64,000 bases of DNA from Carnobacterium divergens. Lineage in GTDB: Bacteria > Bacillota > Bacilli > Lactobacillales > Carnobacteriaceae. Positions 29,114 to 37,126 of this stretch are shown piece by piece; position 1 is the stretch's first letter; every line of letters starts with the position of its first letter. The DNA lies in NCBI RefSeq assembly GCF_900258435.1, contig NZ_LT992558.1:1889518-1953517 (forward strand), read 5' to 3'. Position numbers and translations under genes: made by a program. The notes beneath the pieces were generated by a model. It ran no database searches and was not told the DNA's origin. It worked only from the letters and a program-made list of their open reading frames with translations.

Positions 29114-29206
29114 AGCTTAACCCCATTTCAACTTTATTCTTCATTATCATAGCTTGAAGCCGTGAATTAAACCGTAGCAATTGATGACTTTTTTATGATT
29201 TTTAGA

Positions 29207-29247
29207 CAAAAAAAGAGAATCGTTTGTTAACGACTCTCTTTTTCTTG
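29207..29247 (-). terminator. Terminator of the DUF1831 gene
   Basis: AAAAAGAGagTCGTT pairs with AACGAttCTCTTTTT around a short loop, followed by Ts on the minus strand. Confidence 0.8.
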
Positions 29248-29251
29248 TTAT

Positions 29252-29596
29252 TTATTCCGCTTTTTCTAATACGCCTCGCTCAACTAAACCAGCCATAATA
29301 AAGTTATACTTGTCAATACTCATTTTAAACGCATCGCCTTTAAAAAGATTGACTGCTCTAAGTCCATTGCTTGTAGTTGTTGAAATTTTTAATTGTGTTA
29401 AATCTCTAGAGATTACAATTTTCAACTTGATTCCTTGTTTGTTTTCTGGTGATGCATCTAATGGACGAATAAATTGAAAATTCCCTGAACTTGTTTCTTC
29501 AAATCCATTGTCTCGAACTGTGTATTTTTTTACGGTTGGACTCATTTGATAGCTATCTGGTGAGCCTGCTAAACTTGCAACTGTTTCAAATGCCAT
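29252..29596 (-). CDS. DUF1831 protein, partner of cysteine desulfurase
   Basis: 114-residue protein of the DUF1831 family, seen almost only in Lactobacillales next to a cysteine desulfurase gene. The core blocks FQFIRPLDASPENKQG and SIDKYNFIMAGLVERG are present. There is no cysteine, so it is not itself a sulfur acceptor. The family structure is known from genomics work but the function is not. The desulfurase lies about 365 bases upstream with its own terminator between. Confidence 0.82.
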   Translation of the reverse strand: MAFETVASLAGSPDSYQMSPTVKKYTVRDNGFEETSSGNFQFIRPLDASPENKQGIKLKIVISRDLTQLKISTTTSNGLRAVNLFKGDAFKMSIDKYNFIMAGLVERGVLEKAE

Positions 29597-29738
29597 TTTA
29601 TTTCACCTCATCGAATTATTCTAACTCTTTAAGCGCTTTAAAGCCTTCTTTAACGCCTCTTCTCCTAAATACTATACCATATATTCCAGTCGTTCTTCCA
29701 GTCTTATTAAAAATTAAGTTGGCTATTTATAAAATGAC

Positions 29739-29756
29739 AAGGTTGTTCGCAACCTT
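29739..29756. repeat. Perfect inverted repeat upstream of a small ORF
   Basis: AAGGTTG-TTCG-CAACCTT is a perfect hairpin with a stable TTCG loop. No T run follows, so it is more likely an operator or an RNA structure than a terminator. It lies about 85 bases before the 30-codon ORF at 29840. Confidence 0.5.
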
Positions 29757-29839
29757 ACAGTTTCGTTCGTATTTATTTTATTTGTTATCCTTTATGATGA
29801 AATTAGCTAAACTAATTCGCTATAAAGGAGGACAACAAT

Positions 29840-29932
29840 ATGAAATGGGAAAATTTATTTCAATACCAAGGACTCATAGGAGCGTTATTTTTTATCGGTA
29901 TGATGGTGCTTGCTTTGTGTGCCGCTCGTTAA
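29840..29932 (+). CDS. Putative 30-residue membrane peptide
   Basis: A 30-codon ORF whose product begins MKWENLFQYQG and then has one hydrophobic helix (LIGALFFIGMMVLALCA, about residues 12-28) and a final Arg. It has the best Shine-Dalgarno sequence in this region (AAAGGAGG, 8 bases before ATG). A possible -10 TATGAT lies at 29793-29798. It is the only candidate gene in a 366-base gap between two minus-strand genes. I do not recognise a family. It may be a small regulatory membrane protein; a toxin is possible but there is no evidence for it. Confidence 0.5.
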   Translation: MKWENLFQYQGLIGALFFIGMMVLALCAAR

Positions 29933-29965
29933 AAAAAGATACTAAGATTGCTCTTACTATCTTTA
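29931..29965 (-). terminator. Terminator of the cysteine desulfurase gene
   Basis: Minus-strand AAAGATA-TAAG / CTTA-TATCTTT with seven Ts, overlapping the desulfurase stop codon. On the plus strand the same hairpin directly follows the small ORF. Confidence 0.7.
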
Positions 29966-31108
29966 TGAATGTTTTAATCGTTTTACTACAACACTTAATT
30001 GTTTTACTGCTTCGTCAATCATTTCAGTTGTTGTACCTAAACCAAAACTGACACGAACAGATTCTTTTACTCGTGGACTCTTTTTGCCAAACATAGCACT
30101 TAGTACATGACTAGGCTCCATATTTCCAGCGGTACAAGCTGATCCTGCTGAAATACCAATTCCTAATAAGTCTAAATTCATTAATAATTGTTCAGATGAA
30201 ACGCCCTTCATCCATATATTTAGAATATGTTTTAAATAATGCGTCTCGTTGCCATTGATTTCAAAATCAATTTCAGCTTGCTTTAATCCTTCAATTAATT
30301 GATTTCTAAAACCATCATAGGTTTCACGACGCTTACTCCGTTCTTGTTCTGCAATTTCAACGGCTCTTTGAAAACCAACGATTGCAGGAATATTCTCTGT
30401 GCCTGCACGCCGTTTTGTTTCTTGCTCGCCACCTCGCATAAAGCTTGGCAAATGAATTTCTTCATTAATATAGAGAAAGCCAATTCCTTTTGGTCCATTT
30501 ATTTTATGGGCAGAGACCGATAGTAAATCAATTGCATCTTGCTTTACATCAATATCTTCTAAGCCATATGCTTGAACTGCATCGGTATGAAAATAAGTTT
30601 CTGTTTCTGCTAGAAATGCTCCGATTTCTTGAATGTTCATAATGGTGCCTACTTCATTATTGCCATACATAACCGATACTAAACTTGTATCTGGACGAAC
30701 AGCAGCAATTAAATCCTCTACGTGAACCAAGCCTGTTTCATCAACTGGCAAATAAGTCACTTCAAACCCGATTGATTCTAAATACTCCATCGGCTCTAAA
30801 ACAGCATGATGTTCCACAGCGGTTGTAATTAAATGTTTCCCAAAATGGGCTCTTGATAAAGCCGTCTCGATAATTGCAGTATTGTCACTTTCAGTTCCGC
30901 CACTTGTCATGACGATTTCAATAGGCTTAGCTCCAATACTTTTAGCAAAAACACTTCTTGCTTCATCTAATAATTTTCTTGCTTCTCGACCGAATCCATG
31001 AATACTAGAAGCATTTCCGTAATGTTCTTTCATTGCATGAAACGTTACTTCCAAGACTTCTGGATGGACTGGACTTGTTGCAGCGTGATCTAAATATATT
31101 TTTTCCAT
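29963..31108 (-). CDS. Cysteine desulfurase (tRNA thiolation type)
   Basis: 381-residue PLP enzyme that takes sulfur from cysteine as an enzyme persulfide. The PLP lysine is in SAHKINGPKG (near residue 204), the active Cys in GSACTAGNMEPSHV (near 325), and the His-rich VEHHAVLEP is present. The sequence is of the IscS/NifS class, and the neighbouring DUF1831 gene suggests the YrvO-like form that feeds MnmA. mnmA lies 3 kb away on the same strand. ATG 31108 follows GGAGT. Confidence 0.92.
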   Translation of the reverse strand: MEKIYLDHAATSPVHPEVLEVTFHAMKEHYGNASSIHGFGREARKLLDEARSVFAKSIGAKPIEIVMTSGGTESDNTAIIETALSRAHFGKHLITTAVEHHAVLEPMEYLESIGFEVTYLPVDETGLVHVEDLIAAVRPDTSLVSVMYGNNEVGTIMNIQEIGAFLAETETYFHTDAVQAYGLEDIDVKQDAIDLLSVSAHKINGPKGIGFLYINEEIHLPSFMRGGEQETKRRAGTENIPAIVGFQRAVEIAEQERSKRRETYDGFRNQLIEGLKQAEIDFEINGNETHYLKHILNIWMKGVSSEQLLMNLDLLGIGISAGSACTAGNMEPSHVLSAMFGKKSPRVKESVRVSFGLGTTTEMIDEAVKQLSVVVKRLKHS

Positions 31109-31206
31109 CGGGTTACTCCAATCTACTTTGGCTAAAGCTTCTATTTTCTTTTAAATTCTATCATGGATTTCTTCAATCAACAATTAAGACTGGTTATTTT
31201 CTACAA

Positions 31207-31241
31207 AAAGAAACAAATAGTGAACACTATTTGTTCCTTTT
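31207..31241 (-). terminator. Terminator of gshF
   Basis: Minus-strand GAACAAATAGTG pairs with CACTATTTGTTT, followed by a short T run, 8 bases after the gshF stop. Confidence 0.8.
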
Positions 31242-31248
31242 AATTCTT

Positions 31249-33552
31249 TTATAGATAAGCCTCTGTGTCCTTTTTCTTTCTAATCTCTAGCTCTGGGAAA
31301 AGTAAATCTAATACGTCTCTTGTCAATCTGCGTCCTTTTCCTTGATAAGGATAGGTATGCATGTGCATTGCGGGGTTAAAGTTCGCTTCAATCACAGCAT
31401 ATCCTGGATTTTCCGGTGTGCTTGGCTGACTTCGATCTGGAATGATTAAATCCACACCACTTATTGTTGCTCCAAGCGCTTTTGTCATTTCAACAGCTGC
31501 TTTTTTATAACTTTCATCCATTTCATCTGTTAAATCAAAGGAATCCCCACCGGTACTGATGTTGGAATTTTCTCTTAGATAAACAATTGTACCCGTTGCT
31601 GGTATCGAATCTATTGTAAATCCTTGTTCTTTCAACATCAACTGCTCAATTTCACCAAGTTGAATCAGCTCTAATGGTGAGCGGTGGTGCGTTCCTCTTA
31701 ATGGGTCTTGATTTTTAATTGCCACTAACTCTTGAATTGTTCGTTCTCCGTCGCCAACCACGTTAGCAGGCATTCTCAACATAATTGCGCGGGTTTCGTT
31801 TCCTAAAACAAAGAAGCGATATTCAGTTCCGTCAATAAATTCTTCCACTAAAATGGCACGGTCTTCTTTGAAGGCAATGTCTACTGCTAATTCGTAATCT
31901 TCTTTTGATGCTCCATCTTTAAAAATTGAAATTCCTAGTCCATAATTGGTTGATTTTGGCTTAATTACAATTCCCTTGTCTTGATGATTCCAATAATCGA
32001 ATTTTGCTTCTTCAGGAGTTTCGTATTCCGCTCCCACGGGTACATGGAAACCTGCTGATTCAAGAACTTTCTTTGTGACTACTTTATTCTCCATAATTAA
32101 AGGAGCAATGTATTGGTCTTTAGAAGTCATATTGGCATTTTTAACATACTCTATATGATCTTCATGAGTCAGTTTTAAAAACTGCTCGCTTTCATCTAGA
32201 ATTTCTACTTCAATTCCTTTTTGAATACTATCAAACATCAATAGTTGAGTAGATAATTCCATTCCTTCAAAACCTCTCAAGTTATAGCTTTTTTCTAAGG
32301 CTTCTGCTTTATATTGTTTTGCCAACGCTAGACCTACCTTTTGGTAAGAGCCTTGTTTTTCAATATCCGTTACTAAACGTCCAGCGATGGTTTCTTTAGG
32401 TTCAAGCAATTGTCTTTTAGCTTCTTCAACTAATGCTGCTTGTGCAGTTGATAGTGAAAGTGTCGCAATCATTTCTTGCATCTTCTCAACTAACGCTAGA
32501 CCTTCTGCTTGGTAGGCTGAAATTTCATAAGGATGAGCTAAGGCTGTTGCTTCATTGTATTTTTTACCTTTTTCAATATCTGAAACCGTCGCCGTCTCAT
32601 CTAACCAAAGTAACGTCATTAAAAAGAGATGAACAAATTCCATATCCTTTTCTGTCATTCCAAAGGCTGCATACGGATTTAAATCAAATATCCGAAATTC
32701 TAAATATTGAATCCCTTTTGAAGCCAATTCCTTAACTTCTTTTGTCCCGCGAATTCGAACTGGAGAATAGAATTCTTTTTCTTCACTTAGCACACCTGTT
32801 GCTACAAGCTGCTGAATATCGGAAATATACGTTTCTAATGATTCAAAAGACACTTTGACATCTTCTGAATTCACATAACCATAATGGCTGCTACGAATAC
32901 TTCGAACATAGGTATTCAAAGGCTGTTCTTTATCAGTATAAAAATCATCGGTTGCAACTGGGGAGGCCCCTAATAAATACGTCAATAACCACCGGTAACG
33001 AAGAAAGTTTTTTGCTAATTTCATGTAGACATGCGACTTAAATTCAATTAAAGAAGTAAAGGCGGTTTGTTGTTGAAATAAGGCTGTCAACAATTTTTCA
33101 TTGATTTCATAGTTATAATGAATGCCACAAACCATTTGTTTTTTCTTGCCGTATTTTTCAGCTAAGTGTTCACGATAAGCCACCGCTGTAAGATCGTCAA
33201 ATTGAGCTACTTGAATATCACGTTCTGCTGGCAATCCGATGGGCATACTCATTGGCCAAATATATTCGTTTAGTGGTAATGAGCGTTCAACGACATCATG
33301 AATCGCCATTAACCAACGATTCATTGTCTGAGTCGATTCAGTTGGTGCGGTTACCAATTCTAATTGTGACTCACTAAAATCGGTTTGAATATAAGGGTTG
33401 TAGCTACGATTTCCAAAAATCGTTGGATGGGGAGTCAAGGCTAATTTGCCTGATTCTGTCACTCGTAGTCCTTCTTTTTCAATCCCAAACTTTCCTTCAT
33501 TGAAAGCCGGTCCAAGTGCTGCTTTTTTTAATAGTTCTGATAGTTGAGTCAT
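31249..33552 (-). CDS. gshF: Bifunctional glutathione synthetase GshF
   Basis: 767-residue fused enzyme that makes glutathione in two steps. The N-terminal half (to about residue 480) is a glutamate-cysteine ligase (GKFGIEKEGLRV, MSMPIGLP, YLEFRIFDLNPYA). The C-terminal half is an ATP-grasp ligase that adds glycine (NYGLGISIFK, VEEFIDGTEYRFFVLG, EANFNPAMHMHTYP). The fusion is typical of Listeria, streptococci and enterococci. A MazG-like gene is 12 bases upstream and probably cotranscribed. Confidence 0.94.
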   Translation of the reverse strand: MTQLSELLKKAALGPAFNEGKFGIEKEGLRVTESGKLALTPHPTIFGNRSYNPYIQTDFSESQLELVTAPTESTQTMNRWLMAIHDVVERSLPLNEYIWPMSMPIGLPAERDIQVAQFDDLTAVAYREHLAEKYGKKKQMVCGIHYNYEINEKLLTALFQQQTAFTSLIEFKSHVYMKLAKNFLRYRWLLTYLLGASPVATDDFYTDKEQPLNTYVRSIRSSHYGYVNSEDVKVSFESLETYISDIQQLVATGVLSEEKEFYSPVRIRGTKEVKELASKGIQYLEFRIFDLNPYAAFGMTEKDMEFVHLFLMTLLWLDETATVSDIEKGKKYNEATALAHPYEISAYQAEGLALVEKMQEMIATLSLSTAQAALVEEAKRQLLEPKETIAGRLVTDIEKQGSYQKVGLALAKQYKAEALEKSYNLRGFEGMELSTQLLMFDSIQKGIEVEILDESEQFLKLTHEDHIEYVKNANMTSKDQYIAPLIMENKVVTKKVLESAGFHVPVGAEYETPEEAKFDYWNHQDKGIVIKPKSTNYGLGISIFKDGASKEDYELAVDIAFKEDRAILVEEFIDGTEYRFFVLGNETRAIMLRMPANVVGDGERTIQELVAIKNQDPLRGTHHRSPLELIQLGEIEQLMLKEQGFTIDSIPATGTIVYLRENSNISTGGDSFDLTDEMDESYKKAAVEMTKALGATISGVDLIIPDRSQPSTPENPGYAVIEANFNPAMHMHTYPYQGKGRRLTRDVLDLLFPELEIRKKKDTEAYL

Positions 33553-33564
33553 TCGTTTAAACCT

Positions 33565-34077
33565 CTACTTATTATTTTTTTGATTGATAATTTCAGCTTT
33601 AATTTTTGGTTCTGGTGCAAAATCTTGTTCCCAATTATCAGGTTTCATTACTTTTCCGTTGTCAGGTCGATAATGTGCCCGACCATCTGGAAATAATTTC
33701 CCCATATTGGCTTTATGAACAATATTAAAAATAGGTGTTGGGTTCACACCCATTAATACAAATGATCCATAGTTAAAATAAGTTGCATCCGTTAAGGCAT
33801 CTACTTGTCCAATTAAGATATCTTCAACTGGTTTTTGCTCCGTTTTTATTTTTGTGAGTGTTTTTTCAATCTCACCTTTCCACTGATTTATTAATTGATC
33901 GAAGTCTGCTTCGTTTCCGCCTACACTCGCATATAAAAACTCAATCATTTCTTCTGTCGTAAATGAGGCTCTATGTAGTGCTTCTTCTGGCGTAAAAGCC
34001 GTTGGCTCCATATTTTTAGCAGGATGAAATACGTCATGAAATTCTTTTACTTTTTCATAGGAAGATTGTTCCGTCAT
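33565..34077 (-). CDS. MazG-like (PRA-PH fold) NTP pyrophosphohydrolase family protein
   Basis: 170-residue all-alpha protein that looks like the phosphoribosyl-ATP pyrophosphohydrolase/MazG-like superfamily. The EExxE-type metal helix is seen in FTTEEMIEFLYAS, and the second acidic pair in QVDALTDATYFNYG. Such enzymes cut nucleoside triphosphates, often damaged ones. The substrate here is unknown. It lies directly upstream of gshF in one transcript, which may link nucleotide clean-up to thiol metabolism, though this is only context. Confidence 0.75.
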   Translation of the reverse strand: MTEQSSYEKVKEFHDVFHPAKNMEPTAFTPEEALHRASFTTEEMIEFLYASVGGNEADFDQLINQWKGEIEKTLTKIKTEQKPVEDILIGQVDALTDATYFNYGSFVLMGVNPTPIFNIVHKANMGKLFPDGRAHYRPDNGKVMKPDNWEQDFAPEPKIKAEIINQKNNK

Positions 34078-34231
34078 ATCCCTAGACTCCTTTTAATAAA
34101 TTTATCACTTACTTATTATAACTTACTCGTTTCTAATTTCAAAAGTATTGAACTTATATCTATCTAATAATTACAGGATTTAATTAAATTGTTGAAAAGT
34201 TGTCACTTATCTTGGTTGACATGTAAGATAG

Positions 34232-34265
34232 AAAAAATCCCTTAAATTGAGTTTAAGGGATTTAA
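34232..34265 (-). terminator. Terminator of the coiled-coil membrane protein gene
   Basis: Minus-strand AAATCCCTTAAA-CTCAA-TTTAAGGGATTT, followed by Ts, 9 bases after the stop. Confidence 0.88.
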
Positions 34266-34273
34266 AGTATCGG

Positions 34274-35587
34274 TTATTTATTTTCCATCAATCGTTGACG
34301 TAGAGTCATATTTTCAGATTCTATTAATTTGCGATCTGTCTGTTCTTCTTCCAGTTGCGTTTCTAATAATTGAACGGTTTTAATTAATTCAGCATGTGTT
34401 TGAATATTTTTAGCTAATGAGCTATTTTCATCCGTTACGTCAGCTAATTGACTTTCTAATTGTTGAATTTGTTTTTTTAATTGATCGTTTTTTTCAATCA
34501 ACCATTCATTTTTCTTAGCAACTTTTTTCGTTTTCTTTTCAAAACGGCCATCTGTTAATGTCGTGTAAATTAAGTAACATCCTAAAATGGCTGTTAAAAT
34601 AGGTAAAATAACTGTAGCTTGACGAAAGACGCTCAATAAAATGACATTGATTGCTGCTATCAAACAAATGTATAAACCCGTGGAAAAAGATTTTTCTTTA
34701 CGCTGTTCGTCAATGTCTTGATAAAAGTCCGTTTGATTTTGTAATTCATGAACTTTTAATTCTAATTGATCCAGTTCTGCTTGGGTTTTTTGATAGAGTT
34801 TTTGTTCCTTGTCAGCATATCGTTCTTCTACTTGCTCTTGGTACAATGAGAACCACTCTTTCTCTTTATTCAGACGTAAAAAATCATCTGAGACTTTGGC
34901 TTGATGAGCTGCTTTATCAGATATAATTTCAGAAGTTGCTAATTCTTTTAAATCTTGCACTTCAACTTTTGTTTCATCCAATAATTCCGTTGACTCTTTT
35001 TTTGCTTTATTTTTTGTTTTTTCTGCTTCTAATTTAGCATCTTGCAATAGCGCTTGTTCTCTTTCCACAAGTTCTGCTTCTAATTGACGGTGTTTAGCTT
35101 CGTAGATTTTATTTAATTCGTCTAATCGGTTTGCTAATTCACTGTCTTGCCGAATTTTTTCTTGTTCCATTTCTTTTTGATACACAATTAATTGATCTTT
35201 TAGTTCTGTTATTTCATCTTGAACAAAACCGTACATTTCATTGGATTCATCAAAGGCTTTTTGTAAAATTGATTCGGCCTGTAATTTAGCATCTCTTAAA
35301 ATTTCTTGTTCCTTAATTGCTATTTGTTTTTCTAGCCTACGTTTTTTTTCTTCATATTCCATTACGAGTTCATTTAGCTCTTCTTGGTATTCTCTTTCAA
35401 GAGCTGCTTCCTTTTCTTCAAAGCGTTTCAAATTTTCTGAATTCACTTTAGACACGGAGTCGGTAATCAATTCATTTAAGGTCTCTTTTACATGGTCCAC
35501 CATTTGATCGGTAATTTCTTTCGTTTCTTCAAGTGGAACCGGGTTAAAGGACAACTTTATATTCGGTCTTTTCGATGAATCGGTCAT
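34274..35587 (-). CDS. Coiled-coil protein with a hairpin membrane anchor
   Basis: 437-residue protein that I cannot assign to a named family. Residues 50-295 are an almost unbroken coiled coil rich in Glu, Lys and Gln. Two membrane helices follow (about 303-320 and 325-343), then a second coiled coil (355-435). Both coils would lie on the cytoplasmic side. There is an internal duplication: residues 78-115 (YEEKKRRLE...EILRDAKLQAES) resemble 162-199 (YEAKHRQLE...ALLQDAKLEAEK). ATG 35587 follows AAAGGAG. Single-gene transcript. A scaffold near the membrane is possible. Confidence 0.8.
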   Translation of the reverse strand: MTDSSKRPNIKLSFNPVPLEETKEITDQMVDHVKETLNELITDSVSKVNSENLKRFEEKEAALEREYQEELNELVMEYEEKKRRLEKQIAIKEQEILRDAKLQAESILQKAFDESNEMYGFVQDEITELKDQLIVYQKEMEQEKIRQDSELANRLDELNKIYEAKHRQLEAELVEREQALLQDAKLEAEKTKNKAKKESTELLDETKVEVQDLKELATSEIISDKAAHQAKVSDDFLRLNKEKEWFSLYQEQVEERYADKEQKLYQKTQAELDQLELKVHELQNQTDFYQDIDEQRKEKSFSTGLYICLIAAINVILLSVFRQATVILPILTAILGCYLIYTTLTDGRFEKKTKKVAKKNEWLIEKNDQLKKQIQQLESQLADVTDENSSLAKNIQTHAELIKTVQLLETQLEEEQTDRKLIESENMTLRQRLMENK

Positions 35588-35788
35588 GGACGAGCTCCTT
35601 TCTGCATCACACAGTTTTTATTATACGCTTCTCTTAATCGTTTATTTGACAAGATGCGAGTTATTTTTGATTAAAGTCACTCCTTATTATCTCAAAAATC
35701 CCGCAAAATTGCACCTTATTTTAATCAATTCTTTAGATAATCTCAAAAAAATTAAATTTGAAAGAAAGTCGAGTTTTAGTCAGCAAAT

Positions 35789-35832
35789 AAAAAACAAGAC
35801 TTTTAGCCAAAAAACAGCTTCAAATCTTGTTT
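35789..35832 (-). terminator. Terminator of lrgAB
   Basis: Minus-strand AAACAAGA...TCTTGTTT stem with an inner hairpin and six Ts, directly after lrgB. Confidence 0.75.
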
Positions 35833-35840
35833 CCTTACTC

Positions 35841-36557
35841 CTAAAAAATAGCTAAAACGAATTGGGTCATTAACGGCGCCACAAAGACCGTCACTACCCC
35901 TGTCACTCCAATGGCCAAACCAGACATCGCACCTTCAACAGGTCCTAATTCTAAGGCTCTTGAGGTGCCGATTGCATGAGCTGCACTTCCTAGAGCAACG
36001 CCTTGCGCGACAGGGTCGGTTACTTTCAATACTTTTAAAATTGAAGGTCCGATAATTGAACCAATAATTCCAGTAATGATAACAATTACTAAGGTAACTG
36101 TTGCGATTCCATGCATTTTCTCAGAAATGCCTAAGGCAATCGCTGTTGTAACAGATTTTGGCATAATAGATACCATAATGTCTTTTTTTAAGTTAAATAA
36201 GATTGCTAAAATTCCAGTGAAAAAGGTACTTGTAACCGTTCCAAGTAGAATTCCGGTCATAATTGAACGAACATGTTTTTTTAATAAATGAAAAGTATTA
36301 TACAAAGGTATCCCTAACGCCACAGTAGCAGGAGTAATTAAAATATTTAAAATATCCCCACCCTTGTAGTAATTTTCATAAGGAATTTTTGTAATTTTTA
36401 AAAATAAAATAATAAAAATAGTGGATAAAACAAGTGGATTTAATAACGGAAACGGGAACCTTTTAAAAATGGCCAATGCGCCTAAATACATCGCAATTGA
36501 CAAAATAAGGCCGAACATCGGATTACTTGTAAGTTCTTGATACACTTTTTGCGTCAT
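35841..36557 (-). CDS. lrgB: LrgB family protein (antiholin-like / pyruvate-linked)
   Basis: About 238 residues with eight hydrophobic helices and the LrgB/CidB/PlsY-like core (PKSVTTAIALGISE, LGSAAHAIGTSRALELG). LrgAB modulates autolysis in staphylococci, and in B. subtilis and S. mutans the family imports pyruvate. ATG 36557 gives MTQKVYQEL and overlaps lrgA by 35 bases; a TTG at 36596 would overlap even more. Neither start has a strong ribosome binding site, so coupling to lrgA translation is likely. Confidence 0.87.
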   Translation of the reverse strand: MTQKVYQELTSNPMFGLILSIAMYLGALAIFKRFPFPLLNPLVLSTIFIILFLKITKIPYENYYKGGDILNILITPATVALGIPLYNTFHLLKKHVRSIMTGILLGTVTSTFFTGILAILFNLKKDIMVSIMPKSVTTAIALGISEKMHGIATVTLVIVIITGIIGSIIGPSILKVLKVTDPVAQGVALGSAAHAIGTSRALELGPVEGAMSGLAIGVTGVVTVFVAPLMTQFVLAIF

Positions 36558-36936
36558 CCTTTCTATCTTTAGGTAAGTCAACACTGTTGTCTTCAAATTT
36601 TCGTTTTACTCCTTGTACAATTAATCCCACAAAACCAATTGTAAAGGCTGTTGTTAGCAACGAAATAATCAGCAACAACCACCAGGTATCTTTGATTACT
36701 GGAAAGTAAACCATAATACCAACTCCTGCTGGTAAAAATAAAATACTTAAATTCCCAAGTAAAAATCCTCCTACTGTCTCTACATCTTTTACTTTTAATA
36801 CTTTAAATTGCAACGCTAAAAATAAAAGCAACATTCCGATAACACTTCCTGGAATTGGTAGAGTAAAAACTTTTGACAACACTTCTCCTAAAAACGAAAA
36901 ACTTAAAATGTACAATAACTGTTTGTAAATATCCAT
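36523..36936 (-). CDS. lrgA: LrgA/CidA family holin-like membrane protein
   Basis: 137-residue membrane protein with four helices. The conserved LrgA/CidA block LPIPGSVIGMLLLFLAL lies near residues 27-43 and LLGNLSILFLPAGVGIM near 62-78. It works with LrgB. ATG 36936 follows GGAGGG by 6 bases. No LytSR-type regulator pair is next to it, unlike staphylococci. A weak cre-like sequence (minus 37015-37003) lies in the upstream region. Confidence 0.88.
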   Translation of the reverse strand: MDIYKQLLYILSFSFLGEVLSKVFTLPIPGSVIGMLLLFLALQFKVLKVKDVETVGGFLLGNLSILFLPAGVGIMVYFPVIKDTWWLLLIISLLTTAFTIGFVGLIVQGVKRKFEDNSVDLPKDRKDDAKSVSRTYK

Positions 36937-37045
36937 TTCTATCCCTCCATACATCAATTACTATATCATAGTTTTTCATAAACGTAAGGAAAAACATTGA
37001 TTTAACCGCTTTCCTTTGAATATTTTTATCTTTCCATCTCAAACT

Positions 37046-37057
37046 AAACGTATGTTC
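37046..37057 (+). promoter_or_regulatory. LexA-like box upstream of rarA
   Basis: AAACGTATGTTC differs at one base from the perfect LexA box found at 1419-1430 (GAACGTATGTTC). It lies 32 bases before a -10 TATAAT at 37089-37094. It is also upstream of the divergent lrgA. Confidence 0.45.
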
Positions 37058-37126
37058 TTATTTTGTGGAAGCTCTTGATAGAAAGTGGTATAATTAATGT
37101 AAGATTAGGTTAAGAAGGAGGTTATT

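Noticed and set aside
29114-29206. CiaR-type direct repeat upstream of the regulator gene
   Set aside because: The nearest match (TTTAAT...TTCAAG) has wrong spacing and two mismatches.
35586-35855. 89-codon plus-strand ORF between the coiled-coil gene and lrgB
   Set aside because: No Shine-Dalgarno sequence, and it runs into the lrgB terminator.
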